From Nocardia sputorum (GTDB taxonomy: Bacteria > Actinomycetota > Actinomycetes > Mycobacteriales > Mycobacteriaceae), in NCBI RefSeq assembly GCF_027924405.1, contig NZ_AP026978.1, positions 5,456,001 to 5,520,000 on the forward strand: 64,000 bases of DNA, written 5' to 3'. This document shows, piece by piece, positions 26,975 through 39,483 of this stretch. The notes under the pieces are model-generated. The model was not told where the DNA came from, did not search any database, and saw only the letters and a program-made list of their open reading frames with translations. A program made the translations under genes and the position numbers. Every line of letters starts with the position of its first letter. Position 1 is the stretch's first letter.

Positions 26975-28123
26975 TCACACGCCCGCTTCGCTAGCCTTCC
27001 GCTGTCGCATCACGATAACACCGGGAGACGGCTCGCTCTCGACCCAGCGCGGCGGCAGTGCCAGCTTGAAAATCTTCTTCCACACCGAGCCGATCTGCTT
27101 ACCGAGCGGGCCGGTGTTGTACGGCAAGCCGTACTTTTCGCACAATGCGCGCACGGTCGGCGCCATCTCCGGATAACGGCTCGCGGGCAGGTCCGGAAAC
27201 AGGTGGTGTTCGATCTGGTGCGACAAATTCCCGGACATGATGTGGAACAGCTTGCTCCCGGTGATGTTGGCCGAGCCGAGCATCTGCCGGATGTACCACT
27301 CGCCGCGGGTCTCGTTCTCGGTCTCTTCCTCGGTGAACGTCTGTACGCCGGCCGGGAAGTGACCGCAGAAGATGATGGCGAAGGCCCACACATTGCGCAC
27401 CAGGTTGGCGGTGGCGTTACCCGCCAGGGTGTGGAAGAACAGCGGTCCGGTGAGCGCGGGGAACACCAGGTAGTCCTTGAGCACCTGCTTGCCCGCCTTG
27501 CGCCACTGGCCGAGCAGCAGCTTCTTGACCTCCGGCCACTTCTTCTTGCCCGCCAGGATGTTCTCGACTTCCAGGTCGTGGCCCATCACGCCCCACTCGA
27601 ACAGCAGCATGAGCACGAAGGCGTACAGCGGCTGCCCGAGCCGCAGCACGTTCCACTCCTGGGCCTCGTCCATGCGCAGGATGGAGTAGCCGATGTCGCG
27701 GTCCTTGTTGTGGATGTTGGTGTAGGTGTGGTGGAGGTAGTTGTGCGAGTGCTTCCACTGATCGGCCGGGCAGACCGTGTCCCACTCGAATACCCGGGAG
27801 TTCAGGCCGGGCTCGCGCATCCAGTCGTACTGGCCGTGCATCACGTTGTGGCCGATCTCCATGTTGTCCAGGATCTTCGACACACTCAGCGCGGCCACCG
27901 CGGCCAGCCAGAACGGCGGAAGGAAGCCGAGATACATCAGGCCGCGGCCAGCGATCTCGAAGCCGCGCTGCGCCTTGATGATCGAGTACAGGTATTCCCG
28001 GTCGCGCTCGCCGAGGTCGGCGACGATCGCGGCGCGCAGCTCGTCGAGTTCGCGGCCGAGTTCGTCGATCTGGTCCGGGCTCAGGACCAGCGGTCCGTGC
28101 TCGGTTTCGGTCAGGATGGTCAT
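26975..28123 (-). CDS. desA3: Acyl-CoA desaturase, DesA3 type
   Basis: The protein is 382 aa. It is a membrane-bound di-iron fatty acid desaturase with three histidine boxes: GHNVMHG (91-97), HSHNYLHH (125-132) and HQIEHH (302-307). Hydrophobic segments near 62-82, 166-178 and 240-255 anchor it. DesA3 of M. tuberculosis introduces the delta-9 double bond of oleic acid and uses the Rv3230c oxidoreductase as electron donor. Here the homologous reductase gene lies just upstream, 20 bp away, so the pair is very likely an operon. GGGGAG precedes the ATG at 28123. A TetR gene is transcribed divergently from the reductase and is the likely repressor. Length and motifs are normal. Confidence 0.88.
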   Translation of the reverse strand: MTILTETEHGPLVLSPDQIDELGRELDELRAAIVADLGERDREYLYSIIKAQRGFEIAGRGLMYLGFLPPFWLAAVAALSVSKILDNMEIGHNVMHGQYDWMREPGLNSRVFEWDTVCPADQWKHSHNYLHHTYTNIHNKDRDIGYSILRMDEAQEWNVLRLGQPLYAFVLMLLFEWGVMGHDLEVENILAGKKKWPEVKKLLLGQWRKAGKQVLKDYLVFPALTGPLFFHTLAGNATANLVRNVWAFAIIFCGHFPAGVQTFTEEETENETRGEWYIRQMLGSANITGSKLFHIMSGNLSHQIEHHLFPDLPASRYPEMAPTVRALCEKYGLPYNTGPLGKQIGSVWKKIFKLALPPRWVESEPSPGVIVMRQRKASEAGV

Positions 28124-28143
28124 GATTGGCTCCCCTTCGTTCT

Positions 28144-29262
28144 TCAGATGTCGATCTCGACGTCGCCGACCGGCGCGCTGATGCACAGCTGGATCGGCTG
28201 GTCGGGGTCGCTGTCGGTCTCGCCGGTGCGCAGATTGCGCGTGCACCCGGAGCGGCGCACCGCGGTGCAGGAGAAACAGATCCCCATGCGGCAGCCGTAC
28301 TCGGGACTGAGCCCGGCGGATTCGGCCTGTTCGAGCAGCGTCGCGCCGTTGTTCGGCGCGCTCACGCCACTGGCCGAGAAGTCGACGGTGCCCTGCGCGT
28401 CCGCGGCGTCGGCCGGGGCGAGCGAGAGTGTGAACTCCTCGGTGTGCAGCCGGTCCTCCAGCTGCTCGGCCTGATAGATCGTGCGCACCGCGTCCATCAG
28501 CGACTGCGGACCGCAGACGTAGGTCTGCGCGTCGGCGAACCACGGCGCGACGCGCTCCAGTTCGTCGTAGTCGAAGTATCCGCTGCCCTTCGGCTGGTGC
28601 AGGTCGACCCACGGCGCGGCGGGATCCACGCCCGTCACGTCGCGGGTGCGGTGCGGATAACGCAGCTCGATGCGAAAGTTCGGGTGCCGCTGGGCGATCG
28701 CGTCCAGTTCCGCTCGGTGCGGGAGCACCGCGGGCGACTTCGCGTAGTGCAGGAACACGACCTCCCCCGGATGGTCCTCCGCGGCGAGCGTGCGCAGCAT
28801 GGACAGCACCGGCGTGATGCCGCTGCCCCCGCTGATCAGCAGCAAACGCTGCGGCCGCGGCGCGGGCAACCGGAACACGCCGTCGGCGGGCGTCAGGTCG
28901 ACCACCATGCCCGCGGTGGCGTGGTGGTACAGGTACTGCGAGACCAGGCCGCCCGGATGCGCTTTCACGGTCAGCTGGATGTGGCGATCCCGCCTGCTTT
29001 CCGGATTGACCGGCGAATAGCACCGCGTGTGCCGCACACCGTCGATCACCACGCCGATCTGGACGTATTGCCCGGCGGCGTGGCCCTTCCACTGCCGGGT
29101 CGGGCGCAGCGTGAGCGTGACCGAGCCCGGCGCCGAGCGGCGGACGTGCGTGATTTCGGCCCGCATGTCCCGCACCGTGAGGGTGGGGCGGACCAGCTCC
29201 AGATACCGGTCCAGCGGGTGTGGCGAGGTCAGGGTCTGCACCAGGTTGATGAGATCCACCAT
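28144..29262 (-). CDS. Ferredoxin-type oxidoreductase, desaturase electron donor
   Basis: The protein is 372 aa. Modules in order: an FAD-binding reductase barrel with RCYSPVNP (80-87), an NAD(P)H-binding domain with SGGSGITPV (144-152) and CGPQSLM (250-256), and a C-terminal plant-type [2Fe-2S] ferredoxin with C324, C329, C332 and C360 (C-x4-C-x2-C-x27-C). The same arrangement is known for Rv3230c, which transfers electrons from NADPH to DesA3. It is cytoplasmic or membrane-peripheral and precedes the desaturase by 20 bp. The start at 29262 gives the usual family length. Control by the divergent TetR protein is likely. Confidence 0.88.
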   Translation of the reverse strand: MVDLINLVQTLTSPHPLDRYLELVRPTLTVRDMRAEITHVRRSAPGSVTLTLRPTRQWKGHAAGQYVQIGVVIDGVRHTRCYSPVNPESRRDRHIQLTVKAHPGGLVSQYLYHHATAGMVVDLTPADGVFRLPAPRPQRLLLISGGSGITPVLSMLRTLAAEDHPGEVVFLHYAKSPAVLPHRAELDAIAQRHPNFRIELRYPHRTRDVTGVDPAAPWVDLHQPKGSGYFDYDELERVAPWFADAQTYVCGPQSLMDAVRTIYQAEQLEDRLHTEEFTLSLAPADAADAQGTVDFSASGVSAPNNGATLLEQAESAGLSPEYGCRMGICFSCTAVRRSGCTRNLRTGETDSDPDQPIQLCISAPVGDVEIDI

Positions 29263-29322
29263 TAGTTCTCCGTGCCTCTTGTCGGGCTGACGACGTGCGA
29301 CCTGTTTTCAGTGCACGTCTGT

Positions 29323-29337
29323 ACACTCAACTAGTGT
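29323..29337. promoter_or_regulatory. Candidate TetR operator between reductase and tetR genes
   Basis: ACACT-CAACT-AGTGT is a 5-5-5 inverted repeat, placed 60 bp upstream of the reductase start and about 100 bp upstream of the tetR start. It is the clearest symmetric element in this divergent promoter region and a reasonable site for the TetR protein. The arms are short, so confidence is limited. Confidence 0.35.
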
Positions 29338-29433
29338 GACCGATGACCCGGGCCAGGTGTCAACCGGCGAAACATGTGACTCGAACTACATCTACGGATA
29401 GGTCAAATGGTGAACGGATGTATGCTCACCGGG

Positions 29434-30054
29434 ATGAATGAGCAGGCAGCTACCCGAGGCGAGCGCAAGGAGCGGACCAGGCAGGCACTCCTGGACGGCA
29501 CCCTCGCGCTGGCCGCCGAGCGCGGATTCGCCGCGCTCAGCCTGCGTGAGATCGCGCGCTCGGCCGGCATCGTGCCGACGGCGTTCTACCGGCACTTCGC
29601 GTCGCTGGAGGACCTCGGCGCCACCTTGGTCGACGACGGCGTCACCGCGCTGCGACTGGCGCTGCGCGAGGTCCGCCGCAACGCGGACGCGAGCCTGTCG
29701 GACACGGTGCGCTTCGTATTCGCACAGGTGGGCCCCAAGCGTGAGCTGTTCGGCTTCCTCACCAGGGAGCGCCACGGCGGGTCCGCGGCGCTGCGCACGG
29801 CCATCGCCAGGGAGATCCAGCTGATCGTGCGCGAGCTCGTCGCCGATCTGTCCCGGATCCGGGCCCTGGACTCCTGGACGCCGCGCGACCTCGAGATCGC
29901 CGCCGATCTCATGGTCACCACGGTGACCGACGGAATCGCCGCCTATGTGTCGGCCGCGCCGCGCGACGCACAGGCGATCATCGACCGCACCGTCCAGCAG
30001 ATGCGATTGATCGCTCTCGGCATGGGCGGCTGGCGGCCACCCGGGCGGCGCTGA
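29434..30054 (+). CDS. TetR family regulator, divergent from desaturase operon
   Basis: The protein is 206 aa from the ATG at 29434 (MNEQAATRGERKERTRQA); in-frame upstream starts at 29407 and 29422 would add up to nine residues. The N-terminal HTH is classic TetR: TRQALLDGTLALAAERGF, then SLREIARSAGIVPTAFYRHF (recognition helix around VPTAFYRHF). The C-terminal domain is the helical ligand-binding part, with a conserved FLTRERHGG segment. Mycobacterial regulators of this type repress the DesA3/Rv3230c genes in response to acyl-CoA or fatty acids. The divergent position here supports the same job, which is inference. Confidence 0.75.
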   Translation: MNEQAATRGERKERTRQALLDGTLALAAERGFAALSLREIARSAGIVPTAFYRHFASLEDLGATLVDDGVTALRLALREVRRNADASLSDTVRFVFAQVGPKRELFGFLTRERHGGSAALRTAIAREIQLIVRELVADLSRIRALDSWTPRDLEIAADLMVTTVTDGIAAYVSAAPRDAQAIIDRTVQQMRLIALGMGGWRPPGRR

Positions 30055-30073
30055 TCCGGGCCGCGTGCGCGCC

Positions 30074-31438
30074 TCACTCGGCCGGGCGGGGCCCCTCGGC
30101 GTCGCCACGGACGACGGCGACCGGTTCCGGCGACCGCAGCGGCAGCAGCATCGCCAATCCCGCCGCGAGCACGATCAGCAGGCCCGCGATGCCCGCGCGG
30201 TCGGCGTCGAACAGCCAGACGAACGCGCCGAACAGGCTCGGCGCGAGGAAAGACACCGCGCGCCCGGTGGTCGTGTACAAGCCGAACAGCTGACCCTCAC
30301 GGCCCGGCGGCGCGAGGCGGGCCAGGAACGACCGCGCCGCCGCCTGCGCGGGACCGACGAAAACGGTGAGCAACAACCCGAAGATCCAGAACATCAGCGG
30401 TCCGGACACCACGAGCAGCGCCAGCCCGCACACCAGCATCGCCGACAGCGACACCACGATGACGACCTTCGGGCCGTTCCGGTCGTCGAAACGCCCCGCG
30501 ACGATCGCGCCCAGCGCCGCGACGACATTGGCCGCTATGCCGAACAGCAGCACATCGGAGTCGGCGATGCCGTAGACGCGCACGGCGAGCACCGCGCCGA
30601 AGGTGAACACTCCGGCGAGACCGTCCCGGAACACTGCGCTGGCCACCAGGAACCCGACCGTGCGCGGGTCGATGCGCCCCAGCTCGCGCAGGTCCCGCCA
30701 CAGCACCCGGTACGAGCCGAGGAATCCGGCGCTCGCCGCGCCGGGATCGGCGCCGGTGCGCGGCAGTTCCGGGACCGCGAACAGCACCGGCAACGCGAAC
30801 GCGGCGAACCAGACGGCGGCCAGCACGGCGACCAAGCGGATGTTCAGTCCCTGGTCGGTGGGCACGCCGAGCAATCCGCGATTGTCGCCCTCTCCCGCGA
30901 TGAAGCCGAAGTAGCAGATGAGCAGCAGGAAGATGCCGCCGAAATAGCCCATGGCCCAGCCGAATCCGGAGACCCGGCCGACCGTCGCGGGCGTGGAGAC
31001 CTGCCGCAGCATCGCGTTGTAGGGCACATTGGCCAGCTCGAAGCAGGCCGACGCGAACGCCAGCAGCACCAGACCGAGCCACAGGTCGCGATAGTCGTCG
31101 TGCACGAAGAACATCAGCGTCATCGCCGCGATGGTGAGCGCGGTCAGCGCGCCGAGGGAGCGTTTGCGCTTCGCGGACGCGTCGAACCGCTGTCCGCTGA
31201 TCGGCGCGGTCAACGCGACGATCAGGCCCGCGAGGCCCAAGGCCCACCCCAGCCACGCGCTGGCGGAGACGTCGCCGGGTAGGTCGTCGCCGACTTTGTC
31301 GGTGAGGTACACCGAGAACACGAACGTGAGAATCACGGCGTTGAATGCCGAAGACCCCCAGTCCCACAGCCCCCACGCCACCACCTGCCCGCGCCCGGCG
31401 GCCTGTCCTACTGTCGCCCGGGCGTTCACCTCGGTCAT
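30074..31438 (-). CDS. MFS transporter, Atg22/UMF1-like
   Basis: The protein is 454 aa with about twelve membrane helices. The N-terminal WGLWDWGSSAFNAVILTF (about 23-40) is the signature start of the UMF1/vacuolar effluxer Atg22-like MFS family. The loop after helix 2 (PISGQRFDASAKRKR) and GRVSGFGWAMGYFGG are also family-typical. Eukaryotic Atg22 exports amino acids from vacuoles; bacterial substrates are not established. The gene is convergent with the tetR gene and divergent from the PadR/fadH operon, 123 bp away, and is probably monocistronic. Confidence 0.78.
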   Translation of the reverse strand: MTEVNARATVGQAAGRGQVVAWGLWDWGSSAFNAVILTFVFSVYLTDKVGDDLPGDVSASAWLGWALGLAGLIVALTAPISGQRFDASAKRKRSLGALTALTIAAMTLMFFVHDDYRDLWLGLVLLAFASACFELANVPYNAMLRQVSTPATVGRVSGFGWAMGYFGGIFLLLICYFGFIAGEGDNRGLLGVPTDQGLNIRLVAVLAAVWFAAFALPVLFAVPELPRTGADPGAASAGFLGSYRVLWRDLRELGRIDPRTVGFLVASAVFRDGLAGVFTFGAVLAVRVYGIADSDVLLFGIAANVVAALGAIVAGRFDDRNGPKVVIVVSLSAMLVCGLALLVVSGPLMFWIFGLLLTVFVGPAQAAARSFLARLAPPGREGQLFGLYTTTGRAVSFLAPSLFGAFVWLFDADRAGIAGLLIVLAAGLAMLLPLRSPEPVAVVRGDAEGPRPAE

Positions 31439-31513
31439 GCCGCGCAGCTTAATGCGCGCGACCGTCGCGAGTGCGGCGGAAATCGCAACGGACCCTGGTT
31501 CACGCAGGGCCTG

Positions 31514-31533
31514 CTATGCACCTAGTTGCATAG
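31514..31533. promoter_or_regulatory. PadR operator candidate
   Basis: CTATGCA-CCTAGT-TGCATAG is a perfect 7-bp inverted repeat lying 28 bp upstream of the PadR start, exactly where an autoregulated promoter would be. PadR proteins bind palindromes of about this size. It also lies about 75 bp from the divergent MFS start and might regulate both. Confidence 0.6.
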
Positions 31534-31561
31534 TACCGGATGTCACGGCTATCCTCACCGC

Positions 31562-34170
<2,609 letters not shown>

Positions 34171-34241
34171 TCGGGCGGCGCGGAGACTTCGCCGGGGATC
34201 GTGCGGCGGGCCACCGCGCCGGATCGCCTAGGCTGCACCGG

Positions 34242-35045
34242 GTGAGCCTGCCCTCCCCCACCTCCGAGAACCGCGCGGTCGTCACCGGCGCCTCCTCCGG
34301 CATCGGTACCGCGCTCGCCGCCGAACTCGCCGCCCGCGGCTACTCGCTGATCCTGGTCGCCCGCCGCGAGGAGCTGCTCACCGAGCTCGCGCAGCGGCTG
34401 ACCCTGGCCCACGGCATCACCGCCGAGGTGCGCCCGGTCGACCTGGCCGACCGCGAGCAGCGCGGTGTGCTGGTGGACGAACTGGCGAGCCGCGACATCG
34501 CCGTGCTGTGCAACAACGCGGGCATCGCGACCTTCGGCGCGGTCGCGGAACTCGACCCGGCCTACGAGCGCGCGCAGATGGAGCTCAACGCCGTCGCCGT
34601 GCACGATCTGACCCTGGCCGTGCTGCCCGGCATGCTCGCCCGGCGCGGCGGCGGCATCTTGATCAGCGGGTCGGCCGCGGGCAACATGCCGATCCCGAAC
34701 AACGCCACCTACGCCGCGAGCAAGGCGTTCGCCAACACCTTCTCCGAATCGCTGCGCGGCGAGCTGAAAGGCTCGGGCGTGCACGTCACGCTGTTGGCGC
34801 CCGGACCGGTCCGCACCGATACTCCCGATCCTGCCGAAGCGTCCATCGTCGACCGGATGGTGCCCGACTTCATGTGGGTCTCCTCGGAATACACCGCCAA
34901 GGTCTCCATCGACGCGCTCGCCCGCAACAAGATGCGCGTGGTCCCCGGCCTGATCAGCAAGGGAATGAGCGTGGCGGGGCAATACGGCCCACGCGCGGTC
35001 ACCGCTCCGATCGCCGGCGCTTTCTACAAGAAGCTCGGCAACTGA
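34242..35045 (+). CDS. cmrA: Mycolate reductase, CmrA-type short-chain dehydrogenase
   Basis: The protein is 267 aa from a GTG at 34242. It is a classical [11 protein letters not shown] near residue 15 binds NADPH, CNNAG follows beta-4, and Y157-x3-K161 (YAASK) is catalytic. The sequence closely follows mycobacterial Rv2509, including [38 protein letters not shown] and the C-terminal AGAFYKKLG. CmrA reduces the beta-keto group in the last step of mycolic acid synthesis, at the inner membrane face. The following genes (HerA-like ATPase on the other strand, then orn) also match Rv2510c-Rv2511, so synteny supports the call. No strong ribosome-binding site precedes the GTG. Confidence 0.88.
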   Translation: MSLPSPTSENRAVVTGASSGIGTALAAELAARGYSLILVARREELLTELAQRLTLAHGITAEVRPVDLADREQRGVLVDELASRDIAVLCNNAGIATFGAVAELDPAYERAQMELNAVAVHDLTLAVLPGMLARRGGGILISGSAAGNMPIPNNATYAASKAFANTFSESLRGELKGSGVHVTLLAPGPVRTDTPDPAEASIVDRMVPDFMWVSSEYTAKVSIDALARNKMRVVPGLISKGMSVAGQYGPRAVTAPIAGAFYKKLGN

Positions 35046-35070
35046 GCGTCAGCGACCACCACCGCCGCAC

Positions 35071-36765
35071 TCAGCGGCGCCTGGTGCCGAACAGGCTGCG
35101 GGTGATCTGACGGCCGGCCGCCTCGGCGGCCGAACGCAGGAAGCCGCGCACCGCGGGGTTGTTCATGATCCGCTCGGCCGCGGAATCCTCTTCCGCACGG
35201 GTCGCGGCGCGGCCGGGCACGGATGCGGCCTCCGGCTCCGGCGATGCCCCGGCCACCTTGGCGGCGAGCAGTTCGTAGGCCGACTCCCGATCGATGGTCC
35301 GGGCGTACTTCGAGGCCAGCGAGCTGGACAGGGCCCGCGATCGGATCGCGTCCGCGCCGATGGCGTCCATCAGCGACCGGGGCGGCCGCAGCCTGGTCCA
35401 GGCCACCGGCGTCGGTGCGCCCTGCTCGGAGAGCACGGTCACGATGGCCTCGCCGGTGCCGAGCGAGGTCAGCGCCTGCTCCAAGTCGTAGACGCCGGTC
35501 CGGGGATAGGTGCGGACGGTCTTGGACAACGCCTTCTGATCGTCCGGGGTGAACGCGCGCAGCGCGTGCTGGATACGCGCGCCGAGCTGGGAGAGCACCG
35601 GATTCGGGATGTCGGTGGGCAGTTGGGTGCAGAAGAACACACCCACCCCTTTGGACCGGATCAGTTTGACGGTTTGCTCCACCTGATCCAGGAACGCCTT
35701 CGAAGCGTCGGCGAACAACAAGTGGGCTTCGTCGAAAAGGAAGACCAACACGGGCTTGTCCTCGTCGCCGACCTCGGGCAGCGTCTGGAACAAGTCGGCG
35801 AGCACCCACATCAGGAAGGTCGAGAACAGCACCGGCCGCGCCGCCCGAGCGCCCAGCTCGAAGAGCGTGATCACCCCCTTCCCGTCCACGACGCGCACCA
35901 AGTCGGCCGGGTCGAGTTCGGGCTCGCCGAAGAACGTGTCGCCGCCACCCGCCTCCAGATTCACCAGCGCGCGCAGAATCACCCCGGCGGTGGCCGCGGA
36001 GACGCCGCCGATGCCCTTCAGGTCCTCCTTGCCTTCGGGGCTGGTCAGATGAGTGATCACGGCGCGCAGGTCCTTCAGGTCCAGCAGCGCGAGCCCGTTG
36101 CGGTCGGCCCAGTGGAAGATCAAGCCGAGGGTCGACTCCTGCGTCTCGTTCAGCTCGAGCACCTTGCTCAGCAGCACCGGGCCGAAGGAGCTGATCGTCG
36201 CGCGGACCGGAAGTCCCGTCCCGGTGGTACCCAGCGAGACGAACTCGGTCGGGAAACCGGTCGGCGCCCAGTCCGCGGCGCCGGTCTCCGCGCATCGCGC
36301 CGCGAGTCTCTCGTCCGACCGCCCCGGTTCGGCCAGCCCCGACAGGTCGCCTTTGATATCGGCCAGCACCACCGGAACCCCGGCGCTCGACAGCTGCTCC
36401 GCGATGCCCTGGAGGGTTTTCGTCTTCCCCGTGCCGGTTGCTCCGGCCACCAGACCGTGCCGGTTCATCATCCGCAGGGGAATGCGCACGCGCGCATCCG
36501 GATCCACCGTCCCATCGACCACGACGGCGCCCAGTTCCAGCGCAGCGCCCTCGAAGGCGTACCCCGCGGCGATCGCCTGCGCGGCGGACGCCTCTTCTCC
36601 GTCGATGGACGGTTCGTCTCGTGCTGCCGAACCGGCTCCGGTAGCGGTCCGCTCGGCCAGCTCGCGTTCCGCGGCCTCCGCGGCCGCGGCCGCCTCCGCC
36701 GCGATGCGCGCCGCTTCGTCGGCCGCCTTGCGCGCCGCGGCCGCCTTCTCCTGAGGAGTGGTCAT
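35071..36765 (-). CDS. HerA-like/DUF853 ATPase (Rv2510c-like)
   Basis: The protein is 564 aa, with an ATG at 36765 preceded by GGAGG. Residues 5-40 form an Ala/Glu-rich coiled coil. The ATPase core carries Walker [11 protein letters not shown] (108-117, Lys114) and Walker [12 protein letters not shown] near 340, with the [17 protein letters not shown] segment typical of DUF853. These are HerA/FtsK-related P-loop proteins, usually annotated as helicase HerA-like; the substrate of this branch is not established. The C-terminus has an [19 protein letters not shown] segment and a basic tail. The gene is convergent with cmrA and divergent from orn, as in mycobacteria. Confidence 0.83.
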   Translation of the reverse strand: MTTPQEKAAAARKAADEAARIAAEAAAAAEAAERELAERTATGAGSAARDEPSIDGEEASAAQAIAAGYAFEGAALELGAVVVDGTVDPDARVRIPLRMMNRHGLVAGATGTGKTKTLQGIAEQLSSAGVPVVLADIKGDLSGLAEPGRSDERLAARCAETGAADWAPTGFPTEFVSLGTTGTGLPVRATISSFGPVLLSKVLELNETQESTLGLIFHWADRNGLALLDLKDLRAVITHLTSPEGKEDLKGIGGVSAATAGVILRALVNLEAGGGDTFFGEPELDPADLVRVVDGKGVITLFELGARAARPVLFSTFLMWVLADLFQTLPEVGDEDKPVLVFLFDEAHLLFADASKAFLDQVEQTVKLIRSKGVGVFFCTQLPTDIPNPVLSQLGARIQHALRAFTPDDQKALSKTVRTYPRTGVYDLEQALTSLGTGEAIVTVLSEQGAPTPVAWTRLRPPRSLMDAIGADAIRSRALSSSLASKYARTIDRESAYELLAAKVAGASPEPEAASVPGRAATRAEEDSAAERIMNNPAVRGFLRSAAEAAGRQITRSLFGTRRR

Positions 36766-36951
36766 CGCGCGTCCTCCGTCCTGGCTCCGCCGGAACTGCG
36801 TTACCCGATGTTTGCTGCTGCACCTAAAACACCGGGTGCCGATCTGGGAGAACTGTATCCCCGCCGGTCGGCTTCGGGGCGAGATCAGCTGCCACACGGT
36901 TGCCGCGCCGTACCGCAGGCGCCGGTCCCACGCCCGGATAATGTTGCACGG

Positions 36952-37605
36952 GTGTCCGACAAATACATGGTGTGGATGGATTGCGAGATGACCGGCTTGC
37001 GCTTGGACAGCGACAAGCTGATCGAGGTGGCCGCACTCGTGACCGACAGCGATCTCAACATCCTCGGCGAGGGCGTGGACATCGTCATCCACGCCGACGA
37101 CGACGCGCTGGCCGCGATGCCCGCGGTGGTCGCCGAGATGCACGCGCGCTCCGGGCTGACCGACGAGGTCCGCCGCTCCACCGTCACCCTCGAAGAGGCC
37201 GAGCAGCGCGTGCTCGACTACATCCGCGAGTACATCCCCACCCCGCGCACCGTGCCGCTGGCCGGTAACTCGATCGCCACCGACCGCGGTTTCATCGCCA
37301 GGGACATGCCCCTGCTCGATGCCCACCTGCACTACCGGATGGTCGACGTGAGCTCGATCAAGGAACTGTGCCGCCGCTGGTACCCGCGCATCTACTTCGG
37401 CCAGCCGGAGAAGGGCCTGAGCCATCGCGCGCTGGCCGACATCCAGGAGTCCATCCGGGAACTGGAGTACTACCGGCGAACCGTGTTCGTCGCGCCGCCC
37501 GGTCCGTCCACCACCGAAATCGCCGCAGTCGCCGCCGAGGTCTCCGAGAGCGCCGCACAACGGACCGAATCGGCGCAGGTCAACGGCTCGCCAGACGCCG
37601 ATTAG
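36952..37605 (+). CDS. orn: Oligoribonuclease
   Basis: The protein is 217 aa from a GTG at 36952. It is a DEDDh 3'-5' exoribonuclease that degrades diribonucleotides and completes RNA turnover, including pGpG. Exo I is visible as WMDCEMTGL (D10, E12), Exo II in [23 protein letters not shown] form as [17 protein letters not shown], and Exo III as [10 protein letters not shown] with the His and Asp ligands. [14 protein letters not shown] is highly conserved. The C-terminal 30 residues are a variable acidic tail. The gene is divergent from the HerA-like gene and followed 54 bp later by tRNA-His. Confidence 0.95.
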   Translation: MSDKYMVWMDCEMTGLRLDSDKLIEVAALVTDSDLNILGEGVDIVIHADDDALAAMPAVVAEMHARSGLTDEVRRSTVTLEEAEQRVLDYIREYIPTPRTVPLAGNSIATDRGFIARDMPLLDAHLHYRMVDVSSIKELCRRWYPRIYFGQPEKGLSHRALADIQESIRELEYYRRTVFVAPPGPSTTEIAAVAAEVSESAAQRTESAQVNGSPDAD

Positions 37606-37659
37606 GGAGTGGGCGGGTTGACACGCTAATATCTAGCCCGCCGGTTCTTACCGGCGATG

Positions 37660-37735
37660 GTGAGCGTAGTTCAGTTGGTAGAGCACCAGGTTGTGATCCT
37701 GGCTGTCGCGGGTTCGAGTCCCGTCGCTCACCCCA
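37660..37735 (+). tRNA. tRNA-His (GTG)
   Basis: Acceptor stem GTGAGCG pairs with CGCTCAC. The anticodon GTG is at 37693-37695. The discriminator is C and CCA is encoded (ends at 37735). A G immediately before the stem (37659) supplies the -1 G that is specific to tRNA-His. Confidence 0.97.
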
Positions 37736-37737
37736 CG

Positions 37738-37779
37738 AGCCCGGGTGGCTCCGAGAGATCGGAGTCACCCGGGCTTTTT
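37738..37779 (+). terminator. Rho-independent terminator after tRNA-His
   Basis: AGCCCGGGTGGCTCCGA pairs with TCGGAGTCACCCGGGCT around a GAGA loop (one mismatch) and is followed by five T. Confidence 0.93.
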
Positions 37780-37929
37780 CGTTGCGCCACAATCCCTTCG
37801 CCGCTCCCGCGCCGGCACAATGTGAAACGAATACCCTCCAGAATCTGCCCCGCCTCCGTAGACTGCGGTGCACAGGGGACGGCGTCGCTGGGGCGCTCTC
37901 CCGGTTCGACCAGAAAGACACACCTCGTG

Positions 37930-38181
37930 ATGCGTTCTGCGGTGATCGCGGCCTTCGTCGGCGCCACCCTCCTCACCGGATCCAGCGGAACCGCCGTCGC
38001 GGGCATCGGGCTACCCCCGCTGCCCGAGTCCGGTTCGGCGTCGAGCGGCTCGGCCGGCGGCCTGGCCACCACGGGCTCCGCCGGCAGCGGTTCGGCGGGC
38101 AGCAAGCTGCTGTGCGCCGCCACGGGCAGCGCGATCGCGATCCTGGGCGACGCTCAGTTGGGCTGCGACATGCTGCCCTGA
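37930..38181 (+). CDS. Small secreted Gly/Ser/Ala-rich protein
   Basis: The protein is 83 aa. It has a signal peptide (MRSAVIAAFVGATLLTGSSGTAVA, cut near residue 24). The mature part carries repeated GSA-type units (SGSASSGSAGG, TTGSAGSGSAGS) and ends with two cysteines near the C-terminus, in KLLCAATGS and LGCDM, which could form a disulfide. A GTG directly before the ATG is an alternative start. I do not recognise a domain. The excalibur protein at 43947 has a similar GSA-rich mature segment. It is probably exported to the cell wall region, and the function is unknown. Confidence 0.65.
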   Translation: MRSAVIAAFVGATLLTGSSGTAVAGIGLPPLPESGSASSGSAGGLATTGSAGSGSAGSKLLCAATGSAIAILGDAQLGCDMLP

Positions 38182-38198
38182 CGCCCCCGAAACGCCGA

Positions 38199-38230
38199 AC
38201 GGGCCACCGGATTCGCTCCGGTGGCCCGTT
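38199..38230. terminator. Bidirectional terminator
   Basis: AACGGGCCACCGGA pairs perfectly with TCCGGTGGCCCGTT around a 4-nt loop, between the convergent small secreted protein gene and ldtB. Confidence 0.88.
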
Positions 38231-38247
38231 GGTTGTTCCGCTGTGGC

Positions 38248-39483
38248 TCAGCGATTGTCGTCCGCGTTGCCCGCCTTCCAGACCGGCCACGGGATGTTCC
38301 AGTCACCCAAGCCGTCCACGCCGGACAGGGTGCCGCCCACGGTGTTCTTCACGATCGTGATGTCACCGCGTTTGGCGTTCTGGAAGACCCACTGCGCATT
38401 CGCCGGGCTGAGGTTCAGGCAGCCGTGACTGGTGTTGCTGTAGCCCTGCGCACCGACCGACCACGGCGCCGAGTGGAAGAAGATACCGCTGTAGGACAGT
38501 CGCGTCGCGAAGTCCACCGGCGTCTTGTACCCGTCCGGCGAGTTGACCGCCACGCCGTAGGTCGAGGAATCCATGATGATCTTCTCGTGCCGGTCGGCGA
38601 CGATGTAGATGCCGTTGTCGGTGGGCGTGCTGTCCTTGCCCATCGAGGTCGGCATGGTGCGGATCACCTGACCGTTCTGCTCGACCGTCACCTGCTTGGT
38701 GTTGTCGTCGGCGGTGAAGATCACGGCGTCGCCGATGGTGAAGAACGAGTGGATGTTGTCCTGCCCGAACAGACCGTTGCCGAGATCACGCCCATAGACG
38801 TTCACGTCGATGGTGACCTTCGTCCCCGGCGCCCAGAAATGCTCCGGCCGCCATCGCACCTCGCGATTGTTCACCCAGTAGAACGCGCCCTCCACCGGCG
38901 GCTCCGTGGTGATCTTGATCGCCGACTGCGCGGCCTTCCGATCGGGGATGTTCTCGTCGAACTGGACGGCCACCGGCTGGCCGATACCGACCACCTCGCC
39001 CTCGCCCGGGACCAGGTAGGGCTTGGTCTGATTACCGGGAGAACTGGTGGTGAAGCTCAGCGTCGCCGAGTTCGCGCCGCCGAGCCCGATCGCGTCGGCC
39101 TTCAATCGGTAGGTCTTGCCGTAGCCGAGCACCTCGGTGGTCTCCCACGACCGCCCGTCGGCGGCGAGCTTGCCCTCCACCGCCTTGCCCTGCGGGCTGA
39201 CCAAGGTCACGTTGGTGAATTTGCCATCCTCCACCTTGAACGCCAGCGGGACGCCCGGCGAGACGCCGACCTCCCCGTCCTTCACCGGCGACAGCAGCTT
39301 GGGCTTGATCAGTTCCGTGATGGGGTTGCGGTCGATGGCCACCTGCGCCGCATCCTTGGCGTCGGACGCCGAACATCCCGTCGATGCCAGTGCGGCGACC
39401 GCGACGACGATCACCGGTCCCGCGATAGTGCGCAACCAACGTGCGGCCGGCTTGCGCTTGTGCCGACCTGGACCAACACTCAT
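38248..39483 (-). CDS. ldtB: L,D-transpeptidase, LdtB/LdtMt2 type
   Basis: The protein is 411 aa. It has a basic N-terminus, then a membrane segment ending in a lipobox (ALASTGCS, Cys about 37), so it is probably a lipoprotein facing the cell wall. Two Ig-like domains (about 55-260) precede the YkuD catalytic domain. There, FFHSAPW supplies the conserved His and SHGCLNLSP the nucleophile Cys355; LdtMt2 has Cys354. The enzyme forms 3-3 cross-links in peptidoglycan and is the target of carbapenems in mycobacteria. It is convergent with the small secreted gene and lies, as in M. tuberculosis, between orn and bcp. Confidence 0.93.
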   Translation of the reverse strand: MSVGPGRHKRKPAARWLRTIAGPVIVVAVAALASTGCSASDAKDAAQVAIDRNPITELIKPKLLSPVKDGEVGVSPGVPLAFKVEDGKFTNVTLVSPQGKAVEGKLAADGRSWETTEVLGYGKTYRLKADAIGLGGANSATLSFTTSSPGNQTKPYLVPGEGEVVGIGQPVAVQFDENIPDRKAAQSAIKITTEPPVEGAFYWVNNREVRWRPEHFWAPGTKVTIDVNVYGRDLGNGLFGQDNIHSFFTIGDAVIFTADDNTKQVTVEQNGQVIRTMPTSMGKDSTPTDNGIYIVADRHEKIIMDSSTYGVAVNSPDGYKTPVDFATRLSYSGIFFHSAPWSVGAQGYSNTSHGCLNLSPANAQWVFQNAKRGDITIVKNTVGGTLSGVDGLGDWNIPWPVWKAGNADDNR